DNA from: Clostridium sartagoforme AAU1
Lineage (GTDB): Bacteria > Bacillota > Clostridia > Clostridiales > Clostridiaceae
Assembly (NCBI RefSeq): GCF_000401215.1
Contig: NZ_ASRV01000162.1
Location: forward strand, 1 to 50,905
Direction: 5' to 3'
Length of the DNA: 50,905 nt
Position numbers and translations under genes: made by a program
Notes under the pieces: generated by a model
The model's input: the letters and a program-made list of their open reading frames with translations, nothing else
What the model was told of the DNA's origin: nothing
Database searches by the model: none
Shown here: positions 48,542-50,905 of the stretch, piece after piece
Numbering within the stretch: position 1 is the first letter of the stretch
Layout: the number at the start of each line of letters is the position of its first letter

Positions 48542-49642
48542 CTTTAAGTTGATTGTAATAATCTATTAAATTTTTATTTAAATCAAGTCCATATTTTTCT
48601 TTGGCCACTTTATTGGCTTTTAAAAATTGTTTGTTTAAATTATGTACATCACTTTTATAATAATATAATTTAAATAAAAGCTTAACTCCTGAATCAAAAT
48701 ATGGATCAACTTCAATTATTTTCTCTAAATGCCCAATAGCTTTATTATAATTTTCTATACTTATATAATATTCACCTAATCGCCTAAGTAATTCTAAATA
48801 TTTATTCCTAATATTTTCCAATGTATTTATGGCCCATATATATCCTTCCTCTTCCAAATAATCTCCCTTATATAAATATGATATACTTTCATAAGTACTT
48901 ATATTAGATTCACATATTTCATAACTAATATCTAAGTATTTTTATATATCCAAATATCACAATCTAAATTGATCTTATTCATCGTATAACAATTATTTGC
49001 ATATTTTATACAATCATTATATCCTATATTACTTAATATTTTTCTTATTCTATAAATCGAACTTTGCAAATATATTAAAGCATTCTTTATGTCTATATCT
49101 TGCCACAAATCTTCTATTATCTTTTCTTTATGAATGGGATTATTTATATTTTCAATTAAATATGCAAACAGCTCCTTATCCTTTAAAGTTCTCCACTTTA
49201 TTGGAATATTATTTATTATAACCTCAAACTTATTAAAAGTTTTTATTTTTACCATTTTATTTTCTTCTTTTGAATTTTCATTTATTACTTTGAGGATTTT
49301 ATTTATAGACTTTTCTACACGTGCTTTTCTTACTGGTTTTAATATATAGTCTATAGCATTAACTTCAAAAGCATCTAACGCATATTGATTATATGCTGTT
49401 ATAAAGACTATTTCCATATTAGGCCTTATACTGCTTATCTTCTCTGCTAATGTTATTCCATTCATCCCTGGCATATCTATATCTAAAAAAGCTACTTGTA
49501 TTTCATTATTTTCGATTATCTCTAATGCCTTAAATGGATTACTAGCTGTAAATGTAACCTTTATGCTTTTAAAACTTTCAATAATTTCCTTAACTTCTTC
49601 AATAGTACTTTCCTCATCATCAATTATTATTGATCTTATCAT
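48531..49642 (-). pseudogene. Response regulator with BTAD (SARP-like) output, frameshifted
   Basis: Two frames make a protein of about 370 aa. The first (49642-48932) has a receiver with IIDDEE, D54 in FLDIDMP and K102 in LKPVRK, then a winged helix (about 128-215) with KIKTFNKFEVIIN and YLQSSIYRIRKIL. The second (to 48531) carries the helical BTAD domain (LRRLGEYYISIENYNKAI, LEKIIEVDPYFDSGVKLL). They join at a run of five A on the minus strand (48939-48943); one more A gives an open reading through IYKKYLDISYE. As written, the product ends after the winged helix and lacks BTAD. It follows the hybrid kinase by 24 bases and precedes the surface-protein gene. Confidence 0.82.
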
Positions 49643-49666
49643 TCTTCACCTCTCATAAAAAGTTTC

Positions 49667-50905
49667 TTAGCGAATTGGAATTTTTATTTCTACTTCTGTT
49701 CCATACCCTATAGCACTTTTCATTGATAATCCTTTGCCATAGGCTCTAATTAATCTACTATTAATATTCTTTATTCCAACTCCAGCTTTATCATCTTTCC
49801 CACTTATTATTTTTTTCACTTTTTCTTCTGATATACCTACCCCATCATCTTTTATATTAATAATCAAATTATCTAAGCTTTTATATATTCTTATATTTAT
49901 ATTACCTCCTTCTAATTTATTTAATACCCCATGCCTTATAGCATTTTCAACAATTGGCTGTATTATTAGTGAAGGAATTTTTATACTCATATCCGCTTCT
50001 ATATAAAAACTTATTTTAAGTCTATTTTTAAATCTTTCTTTTTCTATTGCTACGTATGCCTTAGTAAGCTCTATTTCCTTTGATAATGTAACTAAGTTAT
50101 CGCCTTCACTAAAATCGAAACTATTTCTTAAATAATCACTAAAATCAAGAAGTAATTCCTTAGCCCTAATTGGATTCCTTGTTATTAATGATGATATAAC
50201 ACTTAATGCATTAAAGATAAAATGAGGTTTTATTTGCGCCTTTAAAAATGCCATTTCCGAATCTATTAAAGCAGATATAGAATTTTTAAGCTGTATTAAT
50301 GTATGAACTCTTGCTTTAAGTTCACTTATATCATACGGTTCAACAAGTACATCTGTAGCTTCTAAATAAAGTGCTAAGGATATATTTTCTGGATATGCTT
50401 TATCTACTATCATAAGTATAGGTAGACTTATAGAATCATACTTATTTCTTACTGATCTTAACAAATTATATCCTGAGGTATTGGGCTGAAATGAATTAAT
50501 TATAAGTAGATCATTTTTTATTCCTTTATCTATTAAATTCATTAACTCTTCAGAGGATTTTATATTATTTACAGTGTATCCTTCCTCTTTTAAAGAATTA
50601 TTAATTACCTTATTATTAATTTCACTGGCTTCCAAAAGTAGTATTGAATGTTTAGTGTGTTTATTAACATTTATATTCTCATTCTGTACTACTATTCGTT
50701 CTTCTATATAGCTATTTGTATACTCATTAATTTTATCTATATTATCAATAACAGGTAAAATGACTAAAAATTCCGTTCCTTCTTCAATTGTAGAACTAAA
50801 TTTTATTTCCCCCTCATGAAGATCTATTATTCTACTGGATACCCATAACCCTATATCAGATCTTTTTTATCATTATATATCCTATTATTCCAGTTTATAT
50901 TTTTC
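49667..50905 (-). pseudogene. Hybrid sensor kinase with degenerate receiver and LytS-type kinase module; partial and frameshifted
   Basis: The gene runs off the window. In transcription order: end of a first HATPase domain (DIGLWVSSRIIDLHEGE and GTEFLVILP, about 50860-50750), a linker, a receiver-like domain from SILLLEAS (about 50650-50330), a LytS/His_kinase module with the phosphorylated His in IKPHFIFNAL, and a second HATPase with QPIVENAIRHG, DDGVGI and GVGIKNINSRL. The receiver has lost its key residues: LLEASE for the acidic pocket, N for the phosphorylated Asp in IINSFQPN, and E for Lys in LVEPYD. One base is missing in the A-run at 50863-50868; one more A links NDKK to RSDIGLW. The intact reading frame from the break starts upstream of 50635. 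Confidence 0.75.

Noticed and set aside
48531..48857. Independent small TPR gene
   Set aside because: The same frame is open upstream through the join and completes the BTAD domain of the regulator; no ribosome site at the TTG.

Overview
Very AT-rich (roughly 27-30% GC by eye) chromosomal DNA of a Clostridium sensu stricto (cluster I) type anaerobe. The pointers are strong AGGAGG/GAGGTG ribosome sites, A/T-rich third codon positions, pyruvate formate-lyase, a rubrerythrin, a lactate dehydrogenase-Etf complex, a DUF3892 protein and clostridial-type two-component systems. I cannot fix the species. Almost all genes lie on the minus strand; the plus-strand exceptions are an unknown gene at 2681, a small membrane protein at 6159, an exported SOD, the DUF1576 pair and pflB. 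The window is therefore probably one leading-strand stretch.

Layout. 1-580: six tRNA genes, a duplicated Arg-Gly-Pro set with two sigma-A promoters. 733-2584: rph-rdgB-yfcE housekeeping operon. 2681-12404: unknown 521-aa protein, frameshifted oligopeptide-binding protein, small membrane protein, OmpR-type two-component system, thioredoxin-like protein, exported Fe/Mn SOD, UgpC/MsmK-type sugar ABC ATPase and a small membrane protein. 12633-19835: helD, ftsH, lepB, DUF3006, lysA and a TIM-barrel protein. 20000-24987: DUF1576 transporter-like protein with a partner, PGRP-type amidase, Nudix hydrolase, sfsA, a DnaA-box cluster in a 500-bp gap, DUF3892 and a TerB-like protein. 25035-28244: receiver-TPR regulator with a doubly frameshifted kinase, and rubrerythrin. 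28461-34554: fruRKA operon divergent from pflB. 34711-38045: tocopherol-cyclase-like protein, FAD/Rieske oxidoreductase, MntR-type regulator, small Cys-rich membrane protein. 38247-41639: lctBCD electron-bifurcating lactate dehydrogenase. 41881-42252: SelU-like rhodanese. 42552-50905: 1948-aa surface protein preceded by a BTAD response regulator and a hybrid kinase that runs off the window.

How the genes connect. The core is fermentative metabolism (fructose uptake, pyruvate formate-lyase, lactate oxidation by flavin-based electron bifurcation), oxygen defence (SOD, rubrerythrin, thioredoxin-like protein, FtsH) and signalling. A recurring feature is disruption of signalling and transport genes by small indels in short homopolymers or a TA repeat: five sites in four genes, while the long metabolic ORFs are intact. 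This may be assembly error, pseudogene decay or slippage switching; the sequence alone cannot decide.

The most interesting items are the DnaA-box cluster away from any dnaA gene, the hybrid kinase with two catalytic modules around a dead receiver next to a giant cell-wall protein, the internally duplicated DUF1576 protein with its coupled partner, the exported SOD, and the structured pflB upstream region.
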